In this document: positions 1 through 9,688 of the stretch, in pieces
Position numbering within the stretch: position 1 is the stretch's first letter
How the letters are laid out: each line of letters begins with the position of its first letter
NCBI GenBank assembly: GCA_022419385.1
Contig: JAJUBI010000009.1
Coordinates: 1,116,001-1,180,000, forward strand
From: Paraconiothyrium sp. Pb-2020
Lineage: Eukaryota > Ascomycota > Dothideomycetes > Pleosporales > Didymosphaeriaceae
DNA length: 64,000 nt
Direction: 5' to 3'
Translations under genes and position numbers: made by a program
The notes under the pieces: model-generated
The model's input: the letters and a program-made list of their open reading frames with translations, nothing else
Database searches by the model: none
Told to the model about the DNA's origin: nothing

Positions 1-1110
1 AACAACCTCGCCCGACCCAACAGTAGTACCGCACCTCACAAGAAGATTGCCTTGGACAACGTCCGCGTCTTCGACGGTACATGCATTCTTCCACCTTCTA
101 CTGTCGTAATCGATGGCCCTCTCATCGGATCAAACATTACGGGTGCTGAACATATCGACGGCAAGGGAGGCGTATTGTTGCCAGGCTTGATCGACGCACA
201 TATTCACCCCACGAATATAACGCATATGCAAGAGCTCGCAAAATGGGGAGTCACAAGCGGTTTCGTGATGGCCTGCTTCTCGCAAGAGCTATGCTCATCG
301 CTCAGTAACCATACCGCCCTCCCTTCTGTCCTGCGATCGAGCGTTCCTGCTTCAGCGCCCGGTAGTGTACATGGCAATATCACGATAGGAGCTACGCGCG
401 ACATTTCGCTCCTGATCAACGGCACTGCGGCAGTTCCATCCTGGATAAACAGTCAACTCGCCGGTCAAGACCCTGACTACTTCAAGTTCATCGCCGAAAT
501 ACCTGGTCTCGACCAAGCTACATTAGACTTGCTTGTCGAGGACGCCCACCAATACGGCAAGAAAGGCGTTATGCACGCTGCCACGCTTGAGGCCTATACT
601 CAGGCTATCCTCTCCCGTACAGACCACATCCACCACGCGCCGCTCGACCACGGAATTTCCTCCGCTTTAGTCAAAACCATGTTGCAACAGGGTCAGATTT
701 CCACACCGACGCTAACGATGATGCGCGCCACCGCCCTCAAACTCGGGAACACATCCGGCAGAAACTTCACGGCCGCTCTCTCAACCACGTCCCTCCTTCA
801 CAGAGCTGGTGTACCCATCCTCACCGGCACGGACGCAAACACACAGTCTGGTGTCCCTGCGACGGTGCCGTTTGGAACCTCACTGCATGATGAGCTAGAG
901 AACCTTGTTGAGGCAGGCATGTCGAACATAGAAGCACTGCTGGCGGCTACTGTGAAGCCTGCGAGGGCTTTTGGCCTGTGGGATAGGGGTACGATTCTGG
1001 CAGGTATGAGGGCAGATCTCGTGCTTGTTGGCGGTGATCCGCTCCAGGACATCAAGAACACGAGGGATATTAGAAGGGTATGGATTGGAGGCGTGCAGGT
1101 AGGGCAGTAG
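1..1110 (+). CDS. Amidohydrolase-family protein, 5' end outside window
   Basis: The frame is open from the first base, so the true start lies upstream; the first in-window TTG at 52 is not a convincing start. The visible 369 residues look like a metal-dependent amidohydrolase (imidazolonepropionase/dihydroorotase-like TIM barrel). An N-terminal 'VRVFDG' strand is followed by the metal-binding motif DAHIHP (about bases 193-210), a later Lys/His region (GVMHAAT, DHIHH) and the conserved Asp in TGTDAN (about 829-846). The C-terminus has the usual GTILAGMRADLVLV beta-strand. The family hydrolyses amide or ester bonds of cyclic or small substrates; the substrate here is not predictable. No intron is visible in the part seen. 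Confidence 0.85.
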   Translation, partial: NNLARPNSSTAPHKKIALDNVRVFDGTCILPPSTVVIDGPLIGSNITGAEHIDGKGGVLLPGLIDAHIHPTNITHMQELAKWGVTSGFVMACFSQELCSSLSNHTALPSVLRSSVPASAPGSVHGNITIGATRDISLLINGTAAVPSWINSQLAGQDPDYFKFIAEIPGLDQATLDLLVEDAHQYGKKGVMHAATLEAYTQAILSRTDHIHHAPLDHGISSALVKTMLQQGQISTPTLTMMRATALKLGNTSGRNFTAALSTTSLLHRAGVPILTGTDANTQSGVPATVPFGTSLHDELENLVEAGMSNIEALLAATVKPARAFGLWDRGTILAGMRADLVLVGGDPLQDIKNTRDIRRVWIGGVQVGQ

Positions 1111-1308
1111 CACTAAATCGCTTAGTGCATATATTTGTACGAGCATTGTGCCTCAAGGTGGCGTAGACTAGCGACAAGGGTGTCGGTGATTCATATCAGT
1201 GCTTCACGTCGTGATCAATATTCATTCACGCGCCAGTCTTGTTACAAGCATATATACAATGTTTGCTGACCTTGATCTCTGCACATTATCGATTTTTTCC
1301 TCTCTATC

Positions 1309-1316
1309 TATAAAAA
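1309..1316 (+). promoter_or_regulatory. TATA-like box
   Basis: TATAAAAA lies 34 bp before the ATG at 1350 that opens the small Cys-rich gene. It is a plausible core promoter element and it supports choosing that ATG. Confidence 0.35.
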
Positions 1317-1349
1317 GTAACGTTGTAACAAACACTTAAACTCGCTAGA

Positions 1350-1933
1350 ATGCGCGCTCTTTCCTACATGACGCACCCTCTTACTCTCCGCCGAGACATC
1401 CCTTTACAGGATACAAGCAAATGTAACCCTACAGTGGGCCTTCCAGGTGGCAGTATGTACACATCAGCCATCAATACTTCTGATGCCGCGAACCTCCCCT
1501 CCTCTACGACCATCCACTGATCGATCCACCAGTTTATTTCTGCACCGGCAGTCCCACCGCCGCAACATGCCACTGGTACCCTCCGTCCACCACCCGGTAT
1601 TGCATTCCATACGATGCCTCCCTCAACGGGCCACCCGCACTAATAGGGCCTGACTATGGCGGATACTGTAGTATCTACTCGAGTACAGCATGCGCCGAAG
1701 GCTCGCGCCTATCCGTCACGGTAGATGTGGCACCCGAAGCCCCGGTGAACGAGCATGTGGGAAGTATAGTATGCCCTGGTATTGGTCAGAAGGATGTGCC
1801 AATGGGTATGAAGGCGTTTAAGTGCTTTCCAATGGGGAAGCAGGAGAGTGTGGAAGTGGAAATAAAGAGTGTGAAGGCGATACCCTCGCAAAAGGGAGGA
1901 CCTGGGGTAGGACATCATGCAACGGAGAGATAG
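1350..1933 (+). CDS. Small cysteine-rich (secreted-type) protein, two exons
   Basis: My model has exons 1350-1452 and 1533-1933, giving 167 residues. The 80-nt intron has a GTATGT donor, a CTGAT branch-like box and a CAG acceptor. Splicing joins ...GLPGG to IYFCTG... in frame. The mature part has eight cysteines (SKC, YFC, ATC, RYC, GYC, TAC, IVC, FKC) and a GPDYGGYC block, a layout seen in small secreted fungal proteins. The first 20 residues, however, have no hydrophobic signal-peptide core, only MRALSYM followed by a polar THPLTLRRD. Either an upstream exon is missed, the signal was shortened by a deletion, or the protein is not secreted. I assign no function. Confidence 0.5.
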
Positions 1934-2206
1934 TCGTTGGTCGTACCGACACAGCATAGTGCTTCTTCGATAGTAAGACCAAGCAGGAAAAAGCACTGAG
2001 TAGGTGAGATGATACATGATCCCAATTAAACATGTAACTAGTATTGCATACTCATGCTGTACGCCAACCCTTGTGAACATCCATGTGAACGTATTTCCTG
2101 CTCCTTGTGTCCATGTTTTCTTTATCCGTGATCATGCAGCCGCAAGCTTGAGGTTATACTATGCTGCAAACAATTCTGCAGGTGCGCGTGTAGGCTGCTG
2201 AAGCCA

Positions 2207-3386
2207 TTACAAGGCGCAACCGGAGACCTGTAGCTGGAAATGCAGACTAGCCGCTTCGGTGTTCGTATCTCCAAGACGGCGGCTAGAGACATAGGTTTTG
2301 GCAACCTCTCGCATACTCTTGTTTATAAGCTCTTCGTTGGCGGTATCGCTGTCGTGAGCGAGGCGAATAGTGAGCTCCGGAGCTTCACGATCAGCTCCTG
2401 CGGCGTCTAGCATCACGCGGACCACTTCCCCGCTCTGAATGTCCTCAACCCACTTGCTGTTGTCATGAGCAAGCAACATGTTCAGCGACTGCAGGTATGG
2501 ATACTCTTCCTCGAGCAACCAATCGGCATAAGCGTACCGGTGATAATACTCGTGAGGGCAGCCGAATTCCTCAAACTCGTTCATGTCCATCTCTCCGGCC
2601 ATCACCTCCTCCTCGCAAAGTACGCACTCCTCATCTGCACGGTCTTGATTCCAGGGTCCGTCGTCGAGCGTGAGCTCATGCGGAACGAACTCGAATTTGG
2701 TATCAGGACAAGCTGCGCGCATGCGAAGTATCTGGGTGACGTCGATGTGATCGTGCATGTCATGATCATGAGAGATCTGCACGCGCTTCGGCAAGTTGTA
2801 GTACTTTGATCCACAGCCATAGAAGGTATGAACGTAGAGAAGAAGTTGGGAGGGTCGGACGCGAACGCTCGAATTGCGCAACCAGATAGGTCGATATTCT
2901 AGGCGGAGAAGCTTGCAGGTCTGTGTGAGGCCAAGGAATTGACGTCCTGAACGAAAGAGAAGGCTTTTTGGCAAGGGCCATTGACTTAGGCCACATCCAT
3001 GTCCACGGTGCAGATTCACTAGCGGCACAGCTTCCTCCCAGCCTTCGAAATCGTCACGCTCAGTGGCGAAATCATAGATGCGGTTGCGGAGCTCTGCGCA
3101 CGTAATGTCAGCAATAGCATTGAGAACTCTTTTCGATTTGCACTAACCGGGCGGTATATCGAGTAGACCCTTGGGTTTCTTCTTCTGCGCGGAGAATAGT
3201 GCTGGCAGAGTGTCCGCCTTCTTCGAGGTCGTCGCCTTGCTGGTTTTCTTTATTTTCTTTGCAATTTGCGTCTTGCTACCGCTGGGAGCGGGTGAGCCGA
3301 GCTCACGCTTCTTTCCTCCACGTCTGCGACCTTGTCAGCGTGTATAGCTGTGCAACACCGGGGCGATGTACTTACGTCAAGACCAT
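2207..3386 (-). CDS. F-box-like fungal protein (2EXR/'ELRNRIYDFA' type), three exons
   Basis: On the minus strand the exons are 3386-3376, 3323-3148 and 3093-2207, with introns of 52 and 54 nt (donors GTAAGT and GTTAGT). The product is 357 residues. The N-terminus is basic and Lys-rich (about residues 5-50), followed by LLDIPPELRNRIYDFA. That is the conserved entry motif of a large fungal family of F-box-like proteins, often degraded or diversified. After it come an 'LTQTCKLLRLEYRPIWLRN' type helix and an acidic region with a CVLC/GCPHEY cluster (Cys and His that could bind zinc). Members with an intact F-box recruit targets to SCF ubiquitin ligases; I cannot tell whether this one does. Confidence 0.75.
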
Positions 3387-3857
3387 GGGTACGTCTAGCC
3401 GGGCGAATGAGTCTGTGGGCCTCGAAGCTGAGAGCGCAGTTAGTTTAGAGCGCGAAGTGGTGAAGCGTCGATGGAGTTAGAAAGGCAGGAGGGGGTGCAG
3501 CGTGACGTAGCGCGCCTGCTTCAGCGCGCTGTCACGTGGCACGCAGCAGCCCCGCACCTACCTCGTATTTCCGCTAAGTAGCAATGACTTTGCCCTTTGA
3601 GAACACAGATGTTGATTTTGAACAGAATGAAAATCTTGTCTTCGAACAAGGAAGCCCGCACATTCATGGGCGAGGGCTACAATTGGTGCTATGACACGCG
3701 ATGGAGCATGAGAACAGGGACTTTGATCAAGTACGCAAATTCGAGATATTTTGGAATACAGTTGGAGTCATCAAACGGGTCATGTATTTCTATAATTCAA
3801 GTTCTAATGGTATCTTTTATCAAACAGCAGCCTCAACTCCTTGCTAACAAGACCGAC
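3387..3857. other. Intergenic, no gene seen
   Basis: This stretch separates the 5' end of the F-box-like gene from the 3' end of the alcohol dehydrogenase gene. Open frames here are short and cross into the dehydrogenase antisense; I see no supported gene. Confidence 0.6.
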
Positions 3858-4928
3858 TTAGTTTTGCAGCACATAACGGTACCTAGGCTTGCCATCCTCG
3901 AAGTCGATGAGAACCTGGTTGGCATCGCTCATTGGCCGGACCTGGACCCAAGACTTAACATCCTGCTTCGCCGCCAATTCGAACATGTCCTTAATGTGTT
4001 GTCTGGTACCGATCAAGCTACCGCCAAGCTTCAGGTTCTTGAGGATGAGCGCGAACACCTTGAATGACGGGAGCGGGTCCTCGGGAGCGCCGACCTGGAC
4101 AAGAATACCACCAACGTCGAGCAGGTTTAGATACTTGTCAACCTGGAAACCAGATCCGGAGACGGTGGAAATGAGAATGTCGACAGAGTCGGTGTTGTTT
4201 TCGGACCAGTTCTCATCCTCGCCAGTAGCGATGAACTCGTCAGCACCAAGCCTGAGGGCGTCCTCCTTCTTGCTGGAAGAGCGCGAGATGGCAACGACCT
4301 TGTCGCACCCCAACGCCTTTGCAAATAGGAGGGCGAAGTGACCGAGACCACCAATACCGATGACACCGACACGCTTTCCAGGGCCGGCGCCGTTGGCAAC
4401 CAAGGGGTTGTACACGGTGACACCGCCGCACAACATGGGGGCAGCGATCTCAGAGGGAATGGCATCCGGGATAGGGATTGCGTAGGCACCAGGGCCCCGC
4501 CACATCTTTGCGTAACCACCGAAGGCCTTGCCGCCCTTCTCTGTGTGGTAACGGGAGTTGTAGGTCGAGGTGCTCTTTTTGCACTGGGTCTCTTGGCCGT
4601 TATCGCAGCGCTTGCAGTCCAAGCAGCTGTTGCTCTGCGCGCCAATACCGACCCGGTCACCCTTCTTGATGTCTGTGACCTTGCTTCCGACGCGAGACAC
4701 CTTGCCAATGATCTCGTGGCCGACGACGAGGGGGTAGTCCGAGGGTCCCCAGCCGCTGGAGAGAGTGTGCAAATCACTACCGCAGACACCGCAGTGGGTG
4801 ATCTCCATCTCAATGTCGGTCTCCTCGAAAGGCTTGGGCTCGAAGTCGCCCCATTTCATGTTGCCCTGGGCGGCAGAAGGATCGTGGGCGACCCAGCCCT
4901 GGAAAGTCTGAGCAGGTGCGGAGGCCAT
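3858..4928 (-). CDS. NADP-dependent zinc alcohol dehydrogenase (ADH6/cinnamyl-alcohol type)
   Basis: A single 356-residue exon with the full medium-chain dehydrogenase layout. Catalytic zinc ligands: Cys49 (GVCGSD), His71-Glu72 (GHE) and Cys167. The structural zinc is held by Cys102, 105, 108 and 116 (CLDCKRCDNGQETQC). The nucleotide fold has GIGGLG at 191-196. The following SRSSSKK (215-221), in place of an acidic residue, predicts NADP(H) rather than NAD(H), as in yeast Adh6. The family reduces a broad range of aldehydes (cinnamaldehyde, furfural, medium-chain) to alcohols in the cytosol. Length and motifs are normal. The ATG at 4928 is the only start that keeps the N-terminal strand. Confidence 0.93.
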   Translation of the reverse strand: MASAPAQTFQGWVAHDPSAAQGNMKWGDFEPKPFEETDIEMEITHCGVCGSDLHTLSSGWGPSDYPLVVGHEIIGKVSRVGSKVTDIKKGDRVGIGAQSNSCLDCKRCDNGQETQCKKSTSTYNSRYHTEKGGKAFGGYAKMWRGPGAYAIPIPDAIPSEIAAPMLCGGVTVYNPLVANGAGPGKRVGVIGIGGLGHFALLFAKALGCDKVVAISRSSSKKEDALRLGADEFIATGEDENWSENNTDSVDILISTVSGSGFQVDKYLNLLDVGGILVQVGAPEDPLPSFKVFALILKNLKLGGSLIGTRQHIKDMFELAAKQDVKSWVQVRPMSDANQVLIDFEDGKPRYRYVLQN

Positions 4929-5967
4929 GATGGATGTTGGGTGTAGTGTAGATCGTTAACGCAGGTGGGACTAGTGCTGATCGGGGAATAATTGTAGCGT
5001 AGGAGGATGCGTAGATTTGGGTGTATAGATGAGGACCTTGATGGCAGCTTGTAGGTGCCTCTTAAAGGTATTGCTCGCCGCGCGGTCGCCGATGGTACGA
5101 CCCGCCATGACAGCAAGCTGGGGAATCTTGATTTCGAATCTTGCCGCTTTGCTCCGGTGAAAATTGAAGGGTTTGCAGGGTTCACGACGTCAGTCGCGCG
5201 CGTTAAGTCCGATCATCGCGCTAGTGCAACCCACTTTTCGGAGCCTCATGTTGACGACGAGGGTCATGGAGATGTCTCGGGTGACGTGATGCTGCTCGCG
5301 ACAAGATTTGACAATATAGTTGATGTCCTTGAACCTTGCTCAATCTTCCAGCTGGATGTGCGACTTCGTCGGAAAGAGTCTGTAACTCTACTTTTCTAGG
5401 ATCCGGGTTTCATTCTTTCAGTGCTGAGCGGTACGTGTAAATATTGGCTCCACCTCACCGATATCACCACCGATATCATGAGGCATTTCAACATGGCACT
5501 CTCCATCGGGTAGGCTTCACACGTGGCGGGCGGGTTTAGACCGGAAGTGGAAAGGTCCTCAGATTGCCCCAGTTAGCGCTTCCACGGGTGCCCCGTCTGC
5601 GACACCTCCCGGACCGATAGCCAAAAATGCAGGTCCAGAGGGCCTCGGCAGTTGCTCTAAATTCGACGCGGAGTTAATGATTTTAGAGTATCTGTTTTCA
5701 TGCAAAACTTGTGCAAATCTATTGCTTCCGATATCCTTCGGGTGGCGATGATCCCGAAAAATCCTTTTAGAGGTGACTGAGGACTGCCGCAAGATGCCCA
5801 CGATAAGACTTCCACTGGAAGCCGCTCCTTGATAGCAGGTTTTGCAGTCCCCGACCATGCTTCGCGAATGGACGTCTCGTTGACATATCTGCAAGCGCAA
5901 TCGATTCTCGAAGTGTCCATCCCTTATGTTCCACTCAGCGCAAACCTGTCCAAACGCGCCACTTTAT
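4929..5967. other. Gene-poor stretch with coding-like debris
   Basis: The first part is the upstream region of the alcohol dehydrogenase. From about 5560 to 5920 the minus strand holds short open fragments (for example one reading ...YVNETSIREAWSG...) that I cannot join into a gene or assign to a family. They may belong to the same decayed gene as the fragment at 5968-6126. Confidence 0.35.
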
Positions 5968-6126
5968 TTACTGTGTAGACGCTGGATGATGCACCCTGTT
6001 CCCATATTCCTTGATCTGATGCCGCGCGTTAACCGCCCAGTCAACATCGTGGATGAACCTCGCTGGTTCCACTAGATCCTCGGGATCGAGAATACGTTTG
6101 GTGATTTTTACTACGAAAATCCGAGC
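5968..6126 (-). pseudogene. Decayed gene fragment (C-terminal piece), unidentified
   Basis: A 52-codon minus-strand frame with protein-like composition, containing RILDPEDLVEPARFIHDVDW and ending in a clean stop. It is closed upstream by TGA. A neighbouring frame (about 6127-6190), reading LYKDFLDILHHRQYDLLSSD, looks like its N-terminal continuation but is shifted and carries its own stops. This pattern of good codon content broken by a frameshift and stops fits a decayed gene. I do not recognise the family. An unresolved intron is the alternative. Confidence 0.35.
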
Positions 6127-6571
6127 TCAGGAGATCGTATTGCCGATGATGTAATATATCTAAGAAGTCCTTGTATAGCGTATGCAACGTATCTCAAATC
6201 ATGGTCATTATGGGTCATCTGTTCCGCAATACAGTTGCATTGGCGCATCGAAGGCTCGAGAACCAGAAGCTGGTTCGAACAACCATCGATCACCGATGTT
6301 GTTCGACGGAGTATACCCGTAGAGGTAGCATGGCTCCGGATGCGGATGACAAGAGGAGCTCGGTTGTGCGCTACACGCATTCGGCAAAGATCGACCGAAG
6401 CATACCTACGAGTACAATGTTTGGCAACCAGCCAGCCAATTTGCTGCATAACGGTGATGTCGGAATCTAGCGGGAGTAGTTGCTCATACTGGGTTCGAAT
6501 GATTGAACACCATGATCTTTATATAAGTCTGCCTCCGCGTCCGTTCCCGTCTCACGAACGTCGAGCCTTCA

Positions 6572-7070
6572 CTAGTTAAAGCTTTGTTTGATGGTGCTCT
6601 CGTGCTCTCTAGCTTTGGCGAGCAGAACACCGGTCGCCCTTGGGTCTAGCTGCCAGAATTGACGCCATAGCAGAATAAGATCATCTTGGGTGCTGAGGCT
6701 ATTGAGAGGCTCAGGATCATGGCGGCGTTACAAATGTAGTCCGGTCTCGTTGCATGTACACAGTAGTCTTTGGCGTCCGACGTCAAGGTTTGCATTGGTC
6801 TTGCCGGCGCGTAAAGGCTGGCAGTACCTTGAAATGATCGCTCGAAGTAGGAACGCGCACAGAAGCAGGGTCTCCAAGATAACAGCGGTAACAACGATTC
6901 GCGCTTGCCGCGGAGCTGCCGCCAGTATCTCCGTTCACTGCTATTTTTGCCGCCTTTGCGTTCACTTCATGGAGAGACACTACGGAGCTTGCTCGGGTGT
7001 GGAAGGGCCGAAGGGAGGGAGGGGCGTGCACAGGTCGAGGACTCAGGCCAGGCGGGGTGATGTTGTCCGT
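6572..7070 (-). pseudogene. Probable decayed membrane-protein gene
   Basis: Minus-strand protein-like sequence lies in two frames. The upstream part reads ...NITPPGLSPRPVHAPP... and ...EVNAKAAKIAVNGDTGG. The downstream part, one frame over, contains a convincing membrane helix (IVVTAVILETLLLCAFLLRA). It continues through an in-frame TAA at 6728-6730 to a tail with DDLILLWRQFWQLDPRATG, ending at 6572. A frameshift near 6900 plus a premature stop suggests a pseudogene. The stop could have arisen from CAA by one C-to-T change. A multi-intron gene that I failed to resolve is the alternative. No family is recognised. Confidence 0.35.
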
Positions 7071-7307
7071 CTCGGGGAGGAGCGACGTACGTGCCTTTTT
7101 TCTATTTTCCTAGTAGAGCGCGGATGTATGTTCAACGTCATTATAATCAATATTTCCCGCTATGTTCGGCCAGGCTGTGTTGCCTTTGGGAAGATGGGAA
7201 CACCGGATATTGAGACAAGTGGGCGTGCTCACATCCCACGCGTATAGTGCGAACGGCCGGATCAAGGCTTTCGCTTGAGCACGCGTACACCCCGCCTTTC
7301 GTGGAGC

Positions 7308-8465
7308 CTACTCTTTCTTAGAACTATCCTTCTCTTCGTCGCCGACAAGCTGCCACTCCCTCCAGAGCCACACGATCCCGAAACTTGCTCCGGTACCCAC
7401 AACACCTGCCAACACTGCAGCCACGAACAGAATCCCAAATGCGCTCGACGAGCCATTGCGTCGCATGTCCATGGCGACCCAAAGCACCGAGCTTCCGAAG
7501 ATGAACAGTTGATCGAACTGCAAGAGGCGCCTCATGCGCGTTACCCACGTGTCGTCTACCAAAGACTGCGGAAAGAAGACTATCGAAAGAGGGTACGGGC
7601 AATACAGCACAGTATATATCCAAAACCCTACTGCGATCGCAATGAACGGGGCTAGGACAATGGAGGTCTTCGTTCGGTAGCTCAATGTGCTATGCAGCGA
7701 CGGGAGTGGGATGAACCAGCCGAATAATTGTATGATATACCATGACAGCGTAATCCGTACGGAGTAGAGCTGCCAAAACCACGTCCACCAGTGGCGGTCT
7801 TCAAGGGTGGTATCGAACATTATTCCTACCACAGGTATGACATGGAACAACACCACAAGGACTGACCAGATTATGGCACCATGGATGTCAATTTTTCGTT
7901 CAGACGCTGGTTGAGATCGAGTGGGTGGAGTGAAGGCCATATAGGCGAAGTAGTACATGGGAACAATGACTCCTCCGCCCCCAAACTGCGCGATGAGAGC
8001 AAACACGCCAGGACTAGGACACGAATTAACACCAAATAACCCGCGCGCACGACCTCATGCTGTCTGTGCTACAGATTCTGGTGCGAAGAATTGTACTTAC
8101 TAAGAGACTGTGCCACCCTTGACCCCTCTCCTCAGACTCTCGCATCCCCAAATAACATAAAATACGCCAGGGTCCGATATCAAGAAGTTGGTCATCTGCC
8201 ACCTACTGACGTTGTCGTACCCGAAGCTGCTAGGTGCGAAGCCAGGCGTAATCTCGCGAATAACAGGATCCAAGGGGCGAAGCCAATGGAAGTTGTCTAG
8301 AATCGGCAACGTACCGTTGTCCCATTCGAAGAAGCCGGAAGCTGTTGGCGAAGGAAACTTGATGATCAGACTGACAATGTCCATGAGGTAAAAGCATGCC
8401 AGGCTGAGGATGAGGAAAACTGATGCTGGAAATGCCCGAGACACAAGAGAAGGAGCGGACGACAT
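7308..8465 (-). CDS. Multi-pass integral membrane protein, two exons
   Basis: Exons are 8465-8101 and 8013-7308. The 87-nt intron has donor GTAAGT and acceptor CTAG. The product is 356 residues. An N-terminal hydrophobic helix (about residues 12-37) precedes a polar loop containing GFFEWDNGTLPILDNFHWL. Further helices follow around YYFAYMAF, IIWSVLVVLFHVIPVVGIM, IQLFGWFIPL, IVLAPFIAIAVGFWIYTVLY and FGILFVAAVLAGVVGTGASF. The tail is short and charged (EEKDSSKKE). The overall layout, about 7-8 helices with no transporter signature, resembles the small membrane proteins found near fungal secondary-metabolism or accessory genes. I cannot name the family or the activity. Confidence 0.75.
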
Positions 8466-9688
8466 GTTCGTTTGTTAGTGAAAGACAACAGCCCACGCTC
8501 GAGGATTGGTGAGGAGAAGATAATCGTAAAGAAGCTGAGATGGGAGTCAAAGTCATCGCGTACAAGCGCCGTCGCGGCTCACCTAGGCATGCTAGGCTAG
8601 CCTCTACAAGCTAATGATCGGAAGGATTCCACTTTCGAGTCTAACAATGGACTAAACTCCGCATCCTCCATCCGTTTGCGTAAATTCACTCTAAGAGATA
8701 CAATGTTCACTCGCGACATCCAAACTTGACGGTCGTGAACGTATCCGACGCCTCGATTTCGCTGATCGAGCAACGATGCCGCCATGTCCACTCTGTCACT
8801 GCGAGTGCAAGGGAACAGATTTCAACTGTTTGGTAACTCCCGAATCGATGGTCTATAAGATTGGGTACAAGTCATCGCATATTGACTGTCCTCTATAGTT
8901 GGAGTCGAGAATCAAGAAAAGAGTCATGATTAAAAGTCTCCGAAAGTCTCCGAACAATCACGCGTGTAGACTGAGAGCATAGTAACCTTGGAAGAGAAGA
9001 TGAAGAACGGGACAGAACACGGGCCATGAGTGAACAGTGGCGACGGTGAAGGAGAGGGAGGGGGACTAGTCTAGATTTCAACAAGAACCTACCTTGGTGC
9101 TTATGTAATTGTAAGCTCCCCTTCTCATCGTCTCGTCTCGGCATCGACGTCCCGTCGACTTCAATCCACGACTCGGCATTCGCATTCACCTAATACCCTT
9201 ATAGAAAACGTCACATCTTACCTGTACGGGGTGTTCTGCTATTACCCGGTAGCCCAGATTGCACTTCCGCCACATTCTATCAATAGGCGCGTCTAAGGAA
9301 GCCGTCATTGCTCAATTGCTTCCGACAGAGCCATGCAATTCCGTGTAGAGCGTCGATCGACGCAATTTGACGAACGTACTGTTTGCACCACGTGCGATGG
9401 TTGCATCGTCTCACTCTTTTGGCTAATTGACCGTGCGATGCTACCTGTCAAAAGCGACAATCTCGATGCGACTTTAGATGAAGTCGCGTGTATAGAGTGC
9501 CATTTTATTTCGCTAATTTTGTTCATACTTATCCCGTGTGCTTCAGCATGCGATGACTTGTAAGGGAGCAACCATCCCGGTAGCACGCCAAATGTGGAAG
9601 CAGCACTCAAATAGCCATGCTCTTCCATCTTTCTGACCAGCGCGATCGCCATTTTTGGTATTAGGACTGTTCCTCAAAACATTTCGCG
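8466..9688. other. Divergent intergenic region with possible broken minus-strand gene
   Basis: The region lies between the divergent membrane-protein and deacetylase genes. On the minus strand at about 8703-8874 a frame reads ...DHRFGSYQTVEICSLALAV... and ends TTVKFGCRE-stop. Another piece at about 9091-9190 reads NANAESWIEVDGTSMPRRDD. Both look coding. Between them I find only frame-shifted sequence and an implausibly short candidate intron (32 nt). A minus-strand ORF at 9305-9652 starts 36 bp from the deacetylase ATG and is probably chance. No complete gene is supported. Confidence 0.35.

Noticed and set aside
3597..4067. Plus-strand ORF of 156 codons overlapping the alcohol dehydrogenase 3' end
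   Set aside because: It is antisense to a clear enzyme, has no family content and no splice support.
6690..7247. Plus-strand ORF of 185 codons
   Set aside because: Arg/Cys-rich random composition; the opposite strand has better coding signal (decayed membrane protein).
9305..9652. Minus-strand ORF of 115 codons divergent from the deacetylase
   Set aside because: Only 36 bp from the other start codon, no recognisable domain and no splice partners.
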